From Pigmentiphaga sp. NML030171 (GTDB lineage: Bacteria > Pseudomonadota > Gammaproteobacteria > Burkholderiales > Burkholderiaceae_B): a stretch of 64,000 nucleotides of DNA. Location: assembly GCF_002188635.1 (NCBI RefSeq), contig NZ_NINX01000036.1, forward strand, positions 1-64,000, in the 5' to 3' direction. Shown here piece after piece: positions 25,681 through 33,276 of the stretch. A program made the position numbers and the translations under genes. Below the pieces are notes generated by a model. The model saw only the letters and a program-made list of their open reading frames with translations, was not told the DNA's origin and searched no databases. Positions within the stretch are counted from its first letter, which is position 1, and the number at the start of each line of letters is the position of its first letter.

Positions 25681-27066
25681 TCATGCAAGCTCCGGCATGA
25701 AATCGGACAGCTCGCGCGCGTGCCGCAGGCTCCACAGGCGGGGAATCCAGGCATCGATCTCCGCCGGCGTCGCCGCGCCGGAGAAAGCCGCCAGGCGCCT
25801 CAGCTTGGATTCCAGCTCGGGGCGCGACAAGGTGTTGTCCGGGTCGCCCTTGGGGCTGTCGATGGCGGCGGACAGGCGCCGGCCATCGCGCGTCTCCACC
25901 TCGACCCGTCCCAGCCAGCGGGCGGGATAGGCGCGGTCGACCTCGTCGTCCATCACCATGGTCGTGCGCCGGCGGACGTCCGCCACCGCGGGATCGGTCA
26001 GCGCATGGTCGCGGAATTCCTCCAGGCCGGCGCGGCCGTGGACCGCGATCAGGCCCAGCACCGTCCCCATCGAGAACTTCGCCTGATGCACGGTGCTGGG
26101 TTCGTCCACGTTGCCCAGCACATCGATCGCGGCGCGGTGCACCCGGGCGCGGATCGAAGCGATGTCGCCGTGGGCGATGCCTTCGGTACGCATCAGCTGC
26201 AACAGCGCATCGGCGGCCGGATGGGTATGGCGGCACGAGGCATGGAACTTGAACGATGTCTCCAGCGTGGCCCAGCGCCGGCCCAGGCGATCGTTCAGCC
26301 GGGCCGGATCCGCGTCCGAGGACATGCCCGCCGCCATGCCCTGCCGGCCTTCGAGCACGCCGTGCGCGCCGGTCAGGCCATCCTGTGCCAGGTAGGCGGC
26401 CAGGAGCCCGTTCGCGGCCGCCTGGCCAGTATGGAGCTGCTTGGAATCGGCGGCCTCGCGCAGGAATTCCCACAGGCCCGAGGCTTGCGTGCCGGCCGAC
26501 CCCAGCGTGTGCGCCAGCGTCCGCGCATCCTGCCCCATCAGCCTGGCCACGCCGGCCGCGGCCGCCAGCGTGCCCACGGTGCCGGTCGTATGGAAGATGC
26601 GGTAGTGCGACCGACCCAGGAATTCGCCGATGCGCACGCCGGCCTCGTAGCCGGCCACCGCCGCCACGAGCATCTCGCTACCCGACTTGCCCAGGTCCTG
26701 CGCCGCGGCGAACACGGCCGGAAACACCACCGTGGCCGGATGCAGCACCGAGCTGTTGTGCAGGTCGTCCTGCTCGACCAGGTGCGAGGCGGCGCCGTTG
26801 ACCAGCGCGGCGAAATGCGCCGACGTGGTCCGCCGGTTGGTCAGGATCGCGCAGCGCCCCGCTTCGGGCCCCATCGCCGCGGCATAGCGCTCGAACAGCG
26901 GCACCGGATGCCCGCCCTTCCCGGCCAGGGCCGATGCCACCCAGTCCAGGAACAGGTCTTCGATCCGGTCCGCCACCGGCGCGGGCAGGTCCTTGAAACG
27001 CAGTGCCGCCAGGAATTCGCACAGGGAGGCGGTGGCGCCGTCCCGCGCCAGGCTGGTCTTGTCCAT
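25681..27066 (-). CDS. MmgE/PrpD family protein of the itaconate-like cluster
   Basis: This 461-residue protein is in the superfamily of 2-methylcitrate dehydratase and cis-aconitate decarboxylase (ACOD1/CAD). Residues matching the decarboxylase/dehydratase active site are present: D100-D101 and H109 in EQDDLHNSSVLHP, H159 in RIFHTTGTVG and K209 in DSKQLHTG. An MmgE/PrpD gene also lies in the Pseudomonas itaconate locus, where its role is less clear than that of the three core enzymes. It probably handles an itaconate-related C5-C6 acid. It is 9 bp after the dehydrogenase gene. Confidence 0.82.
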   Translation of the reverse strand: MDKTSLARDGATASLCEFLAALRFKDLPAPVADRIEDLFLDWVASALAGKGGHPVPLFERYAAAMGPEAGRCAILTNRRTTSAHFAALVNGAASHLVEQDDLHNSSVLHPATVVFPAVFAAAQDLGKSGSEMLVAAVAGYEAGVRIGEFLGRSHYRIFHTTGTVGTLAAAAGVARLMGQDARTLAHTLGSAGTQASGLWEFLREAADSKQLHTGQAAANGLLAAYLAQDGLTGAHGVLEGRQGMAAGMSSDADPARLNDRLGRRWATLETSFKFHASCRHTHPAADALLQLMRTEGIAHGDIASIRARVHRAAIDVLGNVDEPSTVHQAKFSMGTVLGLIAVHGRAGLEEFRDHALTDPAVADVRRRTTMVMDDEVDRAYPARWLGRVEVETRDGRRLSAAIDSPKGDPDNTLSRPELESKLRRLAAFSGAATPAEIDAWIPRLWSLRHARELSDFMPELA

Positions 27067-27075
27067 GGACGCGCC

Positions 27076-28224
27076 TCAGAAGGAACGCGGCAGCCCCAGC
27101 AGGTGCTCGGCCACGTAGGAAAGGATGAGGTTGGTCGAGATCGGCGCCACCTGGTAGAGGCGCGTTTCGCGGAACTTGCGCTCGACGTCGTATTCGCAGG
27201 CGAAGCCGAAGCCGCCGTGCGTCTGCAGGCAGACGTTGGCCGCTTCCCACGAGGCCTTGGCGGCCAGGTACTTGGCCATGTTGGCGCTGGCGCCCGCCGC
27301 GACGCCGGCGTCGTATTCGCGGCAGGCGCGCCAGCGCATCAGGTCCGCGGCCTCGACCTCGATGTGGGCCTCGGCGATGGGAAACTGCACGCCCTGGTTC
27401 TGCCCGATCGGACGACCGAACACCTGCCGCTCGCCGGCGTAGCTGCGCGCGCGCTCGACGAACCAGCGGCCATCGCCGATGCACTCGGCGGCGATCAGCG
27501 TGCGTTCGGCGTTCAGCCCGTCCAGGATGTAGCGAAAGCCCTTGCCTTCCTCGCCGATCAGGCTGTCGGCCGGCAGCTCCAGGTTGTCGAAGAAAAGTTC
27601 GTTGGTCTCATGGTTGACCATGTTGGCGATGGGGCGCACCTCCATGCCATGGCCGATCGCCTCGCGCAGGTCGACCAGGAAGATGGACATGCCCTCGGTC
27701 TTCCTGGCGACCTCGGCCAGGGGCGTGGTGCGGGCCAGCAGGATCATCAGGTCGGAGTGCTGCACGCGCGAGATCCAGACCTTCTGTCCGTTGACCACAT
27801 AGCGGTCGCCGCGCCGCACGGCGGTGGTCTTGATCCGGGTCGTATCGGTGCCCGTGGTCGGCTCCGTCACGCCCATGGACTGCAGGCGCAGCTCGCCGCT
27901 GGCCAGGCGCGGCAGGAAATGATCCTTCTGCGCCTGCGACCCGTGGCGCACCAGTGTGAACAGGTTGTACATCTGCCCGTGCACGGTGCCCGAGTTGCCG
28001 CCGCAGCGGTTGACCTCCTCCAGGATCACCGATGCCTCGGACAGCCCCAGGCCCGATCCGCCGTACTCGGCGGGAATCATCGCCCCCAGCCATCCGGCCT
28101 CGGTCAGCGCGCGCACGAACGCCTCGGGGAATCCCCGGGCCTCGTCCACCCCGCGCCAATAGGCGGCGTCATAGTGGGCGCACAGGGCGCGCACGCCCTG
28201 GCGGATGTCGTCGTACTCTTCCAT
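27076..28224 (-). CDS. Acyl-CoA dehydrogenase family protein
   Basis: This 382-residue flavoprotein has the three ACAD domains: PAEYGGSGLGLSEASVILEE, SMGVTEPTTGTDT and KVWISRVQHSD in the FAD/beta domain, and HGGFGFACEYDVERKFRETR near the C-terminus. The usual catalytic Glu of the YEGT motif is absent (RLYQVAPIST instead). A Glu in LNAERTL occupies the isovaleryl-CoA dehydrogenase-type base position. It lies between the hydratase and MmgE/PrpD genes. It probably oxidises a short branched or dicarboxylic acyl-CoA. Confidence 0.85.
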   Translation of the reverse strand: MEEYDDIRQGVRALCAHYDAAYWRGVDEARGFPEAFVRALTEAGWLGAMIPAEYGGSGLGLSEASVILEEVNRCGGNSGTVHGQMYNLFTLVRHGSQAQKDHFLPRLASGELRLQSMGVTEPTTGTDTTRIKTTAVRRGDRYVVNGQKVWISRVQHSDLMILLARTTPLAEVARKTEGMSIFLVDLREAIGHGMEVRPIANMVNHETNELFFDNLELPADSLIGEEGKGFRYILDGLNAERTLIAAECIGDGRWFVERARSYAGERQVFGRPIGQNQGVQFPIAEAHIEVEAADLMRWRACREYDAGVAAGASANMAKYLAAKASWEAANVCLQTHGGFGFACEYDVERKFRETRLYQVAPISTNLILSYVAEHLLGLPRSF

Positions 28225-28275
28225 GCCATCTCCGGTGACAAACAGCCGTTCGCGCCTCCGCGCGGGCCGCCGTTG

Positions 28276-29118
28276 CTATCTCTGCTCGTAGCGCAGCTCG
28301 CCGCGCTGGATCGCGCCTTGCGCATTGCCGGCCCAGACCCGGGCCACGCCCTCGTCCGCCATCCGCCCCGCCGCCTCGAAGGGCGTGGGCGCGATCAGCG
28401 GCCGTACACCCCGATACGAGAAATGCGTCGGCCGCAGCGACGGATGAGCACGCACGAACGCCCCCACCAGCAATGTCGCGATCAGCGGGCCGTGCACCAC
28501 CAGGCCGGCATAGCCTTCCTCGTCCGTGGCATAGGGCCAGTCGTAGTGGATGCGGTGGCCGTTGAAGGTGACCGCCGAATAGCGGAACAGCATGGTGGAG
28601 GTCGGCACGATGGTCTCCGACCATCCGGCTTGCGGCACGGGCTCCGGATCGGCGGTACGCGGCGGGGACGGCTCGCGGTAGACGATGTCCTGTTCCTCGC
28701 GCACGGCCAGGCCGCCGCGCTGTTCGTAGTCGTGGCGCACGGTCACGAACAGCAGGGAACCGGTGCGCCCCGCCTTCTCCTGCACCGACAGGATGGTCGA
28801 ATGGCGCGTGGCGTCCTCGCCCACCACCAGCGGCCGATGGAACGCCAGCCGGCCACCGGCCCACATGCGATTGCGCCGGTCGGCCGGCGGCAGGAAGCCG
28901 CCGCGGGCGGGATGACCGTCGGCGCCCAGTCCGGCCGCGTCCACCGGCTCCTGGAAATACGCCCAATGCCACAGCTCGGGCAACGCGCTGCCCGGCTCGG
29001 GCGCCGCCTGCCCCAGGATGGCGGCGATGCGCCGCGCCAGGTTGCCGGTGATCTGGTCGGACGAGGTTTCTGTGCGCCCGATCCAGTCGCGCGGGGATGG
29101 AGCCTGGTCCTGGCTCAT
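28276..29118 (-). CDS. ich: MaoC/FAS1-like hotdog dehydratase, probable itaconyl-CoA hydratase
   Basis: This 280-residue double-hotdog protein resembles 3-methylfumaryl-CoA and itaconyl-CoA (mesaconyl-C4) hydratases. The N-terminal half has GGFLPPADRRNRMWAGGRLA; the C-terminal half has the hydratase-2 type motif NGHRIHYDWPYA followed by GYAGLVVHGPLIATLL. In itaconate breakdown it would convert itaconyl-CoA to citramalyl-CoA. AAGGAG lies five bases before the ATG at 29118. It is the first gene of the operon, divergent from the LysR gene. Confidence 0.8.
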   Translation of the reverse strand: MSQDQAPSPRDWIGRTETSSDQITGNLARRIAAILGQAAPEPGSALPELWHWAYFQEPVDAAGLGADGHPARGGFLPPADRRNRMWAGGRLAFHRPLVVGEDATRHSTILSVQEKAGRTGSLLFVTVRHDYEQRGGLAVREEQDIVYREPSPPRTADPEPVPQAGWSETIVPTSTMLFRYSAVTFNGHRIHYDWPYATDEEGYAGLVVHGPLIATLLVGAFVRAHPSLRPTHFSYRGVRPLIAPTPFEAAGRMADEGVARVWAGNAQGAIQRGELRYEQR

Positions 29119-29252
29119 GCTTGCTCCTTGCGGCCCGCCCATGGGCGCCGCCTTGCGTGAAATGCCGCCAGCATGCACCCGCGCCAGCCTTCTGTAAATT
29201 TTGATTTTCCTCATCCAGTTTTCGCCAAAACGGAAGGGATCAGGTAAGGTGA

Positions 29253-30215
29253 ATGCTTTCCCCCACACGTGCCGCCATGCATCTCGACCTGGCCGACCTC
29301 AGGCTTTTCATCCACGTGGCCGAAGCGCCCAGCCTGACGCAGGGCGCGCGGCGCGCCCATCTTTCGCTGACCGCCGCCAGCACCCGCATCAAGTCGCTGG
29401 AAACCCGGCTCGACGCCCGCCTGCTGTACCGGAACAGCCGCGGGGTAGAGCTGACGCCCGCCGGCCGGCGGCTGCTGGAGCACGCCCGGCAGGTCATGCG
29501 GCAGGTCGATTCGCTCAAGAACGATTTCGCCGATGGCAGCACCGGCACCACGGGCCATATCCGCATCTTCGCCAACACCACCGCCGTCACCGAGTTCATG
29601 CCCGAGATCCTGGCGCGTTTCCTGGCCGGGCGGCCCGGCGTGACGGTGGACCTGCAGGAACGGCTGACCCGCGACATCATCCGCGGGGTGATGGATGGCT
29701 CGACCGACCTGGGCATCACCGCCGGCCCCATCAACGCCCCCGGCCTGGAGCGCCTGCACTTCAGCACCGACCGGCTGGTACTGGCCGTCCCGACCGTCCA
29801 TCCGCTGGCCGCGCGGGGCCGGGTTACCCTGGACGACACCTTGCGCTATCCCCACATCAGCCTGCACGAGGGCAGCACCATGCTGACCTTCCTGCGTGAA
29901 CAGGTCGAAAACCGGGGCGCGGGGCTCATCCTGCGCATCCAGGTCTCGAGCTTCGAGGCCATCTGCCGGATGGTGGAGGCGGGCGTCGGCATAGGCGTGA
30001 TCCCCGAGTCGGCGGCGCGCCGCCACCGGCGCACGATGGAGCTGTCCATCGTGGAGCTGGACGAGCCGTGGGCCGTGCGCGAACGCGACCTGCTGGTGCG
30101 CGAGCTCGAGGCCCTGCCCGCCTGCGTGCGGGCGCTGGTCGACGCGGTCCGGGCCTACGGGGAACAGACCGCCGCGCACGCGGCAGGCGGCGCGGCCTCG
30201 CCCGCGAAGGACTAA
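29253..30215 (+). CDS. LysR-family regulator of the itaconate-like cluster
   Basis: This 320-residue LTTR has an N-terminal winged HTH (LADLRLFIHVAEAPSLTQGA, then SLETRLDARLLYRNSRGVEL) and a periplasmic-binding-like effector domain. It is divergent from the hydratase gene by 134 bp, the normal arrangement for a LysR activator and its target. In P. aeruginosa a LysR gene is likewise divergent from the itaconyl-CoA hydratase gene. The ATG at 29253 has a weak AAGG upstream; a second ATG at 29277 is possible. An inverted repeat GTTTT-CGCC-AAAAC (29218-29231) in the gap is a candidate binding element. Confidence 0.88.
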   Translation: MLSPTRAAMHLDLADLRLFIHVAEAPSLTQGARRAHLSLTAASTRIKSLETRLDARLLYRNSRGVELTPAGRRLLEHARQVMRQVDSLKNDFADGSTGTTGHIRIFANTTAVTEFMPEILARFLAGRPGVTVDLQERLTRDIIRGVMDGSTDLGITAGPINAPGLERLHFSTDRLVLAVPTVHPLAARGRVTLDDTLRYPHISLHEGSTMLTFLREQVENRGAGLILRIQVSSFEAICRMVEAGVGIGVIPESAARRHRRTMELSIVELDEPWAVRERDLLVRELEALPACVRALVDAVRAYGEQTAAHAAGGAASPAKD

Positions 30216-30304
30216 AATCGCGGGCTTGCACGGCCACGGCCGCGTCCTTCCCCGCCGGCCCGCCGCGCGGGCGTTCCACCCATCGCACAAGAGACCACGG
30301 CTTC

Positions 30305-31735
30305 ATGGGTCATGCCACGTCCCGCCAGGGCAGCTACCGGATCATCGCGCTGATCGTCGCCAGCGCGTTCTTCATGGAGCAACTGGACTCCACCATCATC
30401 TCGACCGCGCTGCCGGCCATGGCGCAGTCCCTGGGCACCGACCCGGTCCGCATGAACTTCGCCATGACGGCGTACCTGCTCAGCCTGGCGGCCTTCATCC
30501 CGATCAGCGGCAAGATCGCCGACCGCTTCGGCACGCGCAACACCTTCCGCGGCGCGATCACGCTGTTCGTCGTCAGCTCCGTGCTGTGCGGCCTGGCGCA
30601 GAACCTGCCGTGGCTGATCGGCGCGCGGCTGCTCCAGGGCGCGAGCGGCGCCATGATGGTGCCGGTGGGCCGGCTGGTGCTGCTGCGCACGGTGGAAAAG
30701 TCCCAGCTGGTCTCGGCCATGTCCTGGGTGCTGTTTCCCGCGATGATAGGCCCGGCCGTCGGGCCCCTGATCGGCGGCTTCCTGACCACCTACCTGTCCT
30801 GGCACTGGATCTTCTTCATCAACGTGCCGATCGGGCTGGCCGGCATCGCGCTCGCCACCACCTACATCCCCGATATCCGCAGCGACGCGCCGCCCTCGTC
30901 GTTCGACTACGTGGGCTTCGCCCTGGCGGCCGCCACGCTGGCCAGCCTGATCGTCGGGCTGGAAGGACTGGGCCACGGCGGCCTGTCCCCGACCGCGCTG
31001 CTCCTGCTGGGCGCCGCGGCCGCCTGCGCGCTGGCCTACGCCTGGCACAGCCGCCGGCATGCCGACCCCGTGCTGGACTTCAGCCTGATGCGCATCCCCA
31101 CCTTTCGCGTGGCGATGCGCGGCGGCTTCCTGTATCGGGTGGCCTACGGCTCCTTCCCCTTCCTGATGCCGCTGATGCTGCAACTGGGCTTCGGCCTGTC
31201 GGCCGCCGAAAGCGGCGCCATCACCTTCGCCGGGGCCGTGGGCGGCCTGGTCATGAAGGCGATCTCGGTGCGCTTTTTGCGGGCCTTCGGCTATCGCCGG
31301 GTCATGATCTGGAACGGCCTGCTGTCTGCGGTGTTGCTGGGCCTGTGCGGCGCGTTCCGGCCGGAATGGCCGCTGGCGGCGATCTACCTGCTGCTGCTCC
31401 TGGGCGGCCTGGCGCGCTCGTTGCAATTCAACGCCTACGGCACCATCGTCTACGCCGACGTGCCGCAGCCGCGCATGAGCGCGGCGACCAGCCTGGCCAG
31501 CACCAACCAGCAGATGACGGCGGCGCTGGGCATCGGCCTGGCCGCGCTGGTGCTCGACACCTCGAGGCATGCGCTGGGCCATGCGGCCGTGCAACTGACG
31601 GACTTCACCCTGGCCTTCGCCGCCATGGGTCTCCTGGGCGTGCTGGCCGTCACCCAGTGCCGCGAACTGCCGGCCAACGCCGGCGCCGAACTGAGCGGCC
31701 ACCGCCGGCGGGACGGTGAACCGGCGCGCGGCTGA
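30305..31735 (+). CDS. MFS transporter, DHA2 (14-helix drug:H+ antiporter) family
   Basis: This 476-residue integral membrane protein has family motif C-like and A-like sequences: DSTIISTALPAMAQSLG in helix 1, GKIADRFGTRNTFRG after helix 2, and VLFPAMIGPAVGPLIGGFL in helix 5. About 14 hydrophobic segments fit DHA2 exporters such as EmrB. The ATG at 30305 is chosen because the protein is complete from there; in-frame sequence upstream is a shadow of the lysR gene. It may be cotranscribed with lysR (89-bp gap). The substrate is unknown. Confidence 0.9.
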   Translation: MGHATSRQGSYRIIALIVASAFFMEQLDSTIISTALPAMAQSLGTDPVRMNFAMTAYLLSLAAFIPISGKIADRFGTRNTFRGAITLFVVSSVLCGLAQNLPWLIGARLLQGASGAMMVPVGRLVLLRTVEKSQLVSAMSWVLFPAMIGPAVGPLIGGFLTTYLSWHWIFFINVPIGLAGIALATTYIPDIRSDAPPSSFDYVGFALAAATLASLIVGLEGLGHGGLSPTALLLLGAAAACALAYAWHSRRHADPVLDFSLMRIPTFRVAMRGGFLYRVAYGSFPFLMPLMLQLGFGLSAAESGAITFAGAVGGLVMKAISVRFLRAFGYRRVMIWNGLLSAVLLGLCGAFRPEWPLAAIYLLLLLGGLARSLQFNAYGTIVYADVPQPRMSAATSLASTNQQMTAALGIGLAALVLDTSRHALGHAAVQLTDFTLAFAAMGLLGVLAVTQCRELPANAGAELSGHRRRDGEPARG

Positions 31736-31761
31736 CCCCTATCGCCGCGCGGCCCCAAAAG

Positions 31762-31787
31762 AAAAAAGGAGCCGAGGCTCCTTTTTT
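31762..31787. terminator. Bidirectional terminator between the MFS and desaturase genes
   Basis: AAGGAGC pairs with GCTCCTT around CGAG (31766-31783), flanked by A6 on the left and T6 on the right, so it can act for both convergent genes. Confidence 0.9.
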
Positions 31788-31807
31788 CTTGTTTCCGACC
31801 AGCAGGC

Positions 31808-33007
31808 TCAGGTCGCGTAGCTGCGCAGCCTGGCCGAGAACTCCTCGAGCCGCGCGATGCCGCTTTGCTGGGCGCGGTTGCACCAATCCTGCAGATCGCG
31901 CAGCAGCTGTTCGCTGGAGGCGCTGGACCGCTCCCAGATGGCGGCCAGTTCGCGCCGCATCTCGACCAGGATGGCCAGCGAGCGGTGATCCGCCAGCACG
32001 GTATTGATCGCGGAACGGTGCGAATCGGGAAGCGACTCGTCGTCGGCGCGGTGCAGCAGGGCCTTCGCCCGCCGCAGCAGCTTCCACTGCAGATGGGATT
32101 CCTTGGCGGCCTTCAGCCGGGCGATCTCGTCGCGGCAGGCATGCTTGAGCAGGTCGGCATAGCGCGCCATGATTTCGTAGCGATGCGTGATCACGGCCTG
32201 CAGCGTCTCAAGGTCGACCGGCTTGCCGTGCGCCAGCCGCACCTTGGGCGCGACCTTCTTGACCTTGGCCAGGCGCAGGATCTCCAGGGCACGGATATAG
32301 CCCCAGCCGATGTCGAACTCGTACCACTTGGTGGAGAACCGCGCCGACGAGGCATAGGCGTGGTGGTTGTTGTGCAGTTCCTCGCCGCCGATGACGATGC
32401 CCCACGGGAAGACGTTGCGGCTGGCATCCGGGCTGGCGTAGTTGCGGTAGCCCCAGAAATGGCCGATGCCGTTGACCACGCCGGCCGCCCAGAACGGGAT
32501 CCAGATCATCTGTACCGCCCAGACGGTCAGGCCGATCGCGCCGAACAGCGCAACGTCGATCACCATCATCAGCCCCACGCCCTGCCAGCCGAAGCGCGAA
32601 TAGACATTGCGCTCGACCCAGTCATCGGGGGTGCCGTGGCCGAACTTGTCCAGCGTCTCGCGGTTGGTCGCCTCGTCGCGATACAGTTCGGCGCCCTGGA
32701 AGAACACCTTGCCGATGCCGTACACCATGGGCGAATGGGGATCCCCTTCACGCTCGCAGCGGGCGTGGTGCTTGCGGTGGATCGCCACCCATTCCTTGGT
32801 GACCATGCCGGTGGTCAGCCACAGCCAGAACCGGAAGAAATGCGCGATGGCCGGATGCAGGTCCAGCCCGCGGTGCGCCTGGCTGCGATGCAGGTAGATC
32901 GTGACGCCGAGAATGGTGATATGGGTCACTACCAGGGTGAAGGCGACGATCTGCCACCATGACGCGCCAAGCAGACCATCGGACAAGAACGAAAGCACAA
33001 AATCCAT
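31808..33007 (-). CDS. Acyl-CoA/fatty acid delta-9 desaturase family protein
   Basis: This 399-residue membrane di-iron enzyme has the three histidine boxes of stearoyl-CoA-type desaturases: HRSQAH (about residues 40-45), HRKHH (about 77-81) and HNNHH (about 217-221), with four hydrophobic segments between them. It introduces a double bond in long-chain acyl groups, adjusting membrane fluidity. A C-terminal helical region of about 130 residues after the last box (rich in Leu, Arg and Glu) is longer than in minimal family members. It is transcribed alone, 264 bp downstream of rsmB. Confidence 0.9.
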   Translation of the reverse strand: MDFVLSFLSDGLLGASWWQIVAFTLVVTHITILGVTIYLHRSQAHRGLDLHPAIAHFFRFWLWLTTGMVTKEWVAIHRKHHARCEREGDPHSPMVYGIGKVFFQGAELYRDEATNRETLDKFGHGTPDDWVERNVYSRFGWQGVGLMMVIDVALFGAIGLTVWAVQMIWIPFWAAGVVNGIGHFWGYRNYASPDASRNVFPWGIVIGGEELHNNHHAYASSARFSTKWYEFDIGWGYIRALEILRLAKVKKVAPKVRLAHGKPVDLETLQAVITHRYEIMARYADLLKHACRDEIARLKAAKESHLQWKLLRRAKALLHRADDESLPDSHRSAINTVLADHRSLAILVEMRRELAAIWERSSASSEQLLRDLQDWCNRAQQSGIARLEEFSARLRSYAT

Positions 33008-33249
33008 ATCACCTCACAGACAGGCCGGCGGCAGTGCCGGCGCGGGAGGCGCCTTGCGCCTCGAAGAAACTCAACTCGTCGACCCTGGTCACCGATGGCG
33101 GGACCAAGGTCTTGGAAAGCGGACGGCGGCGGCGGTTCCCCAGGGGAAACCCGCGGCCGGACGGCGGAAAGGCCGGAATCCGGCGCGCCGCCATGCGCCT
33201 GACACGATAACGCGAATCTTGGGGCGGGACGACCCCTTTCAAAGAGGGG

Positions 33250-33276
33250 GATAACCCTAGTTCAAACAGGGTTATC
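33250..33276 (-). terminator. Hairpin at the rsmB stop codon
   Basis: GATAACCCT (33250-33258) and AGGGTTATC (33268-33276) form a perfect 9-bp stem with a 9-base loop overlapping the rsmB stop codon. A second imperfect CCCCTTT/AAGAGGGG stem (33233-33249) follows. No T-tract is seen, so it may stabilise or attenuate the mRNA rather than terminate it alone. Confidence 0.4.

Noticed and set aside
25720..29160. A 1146-codon open frame on the plus strand over the itaconate-like genes
   Set aside because: It is a shadow of four genes with clear motifs on the minus strand, and its composition is that of an antisense frame.
29218..29231. GTTTT-CGCC-AAAAC as a firm LysR operator
   Set aside because: It is symmetric and well placed but lacks a clear T-N11-A layout, so it is mentioned under the lysR gene only.
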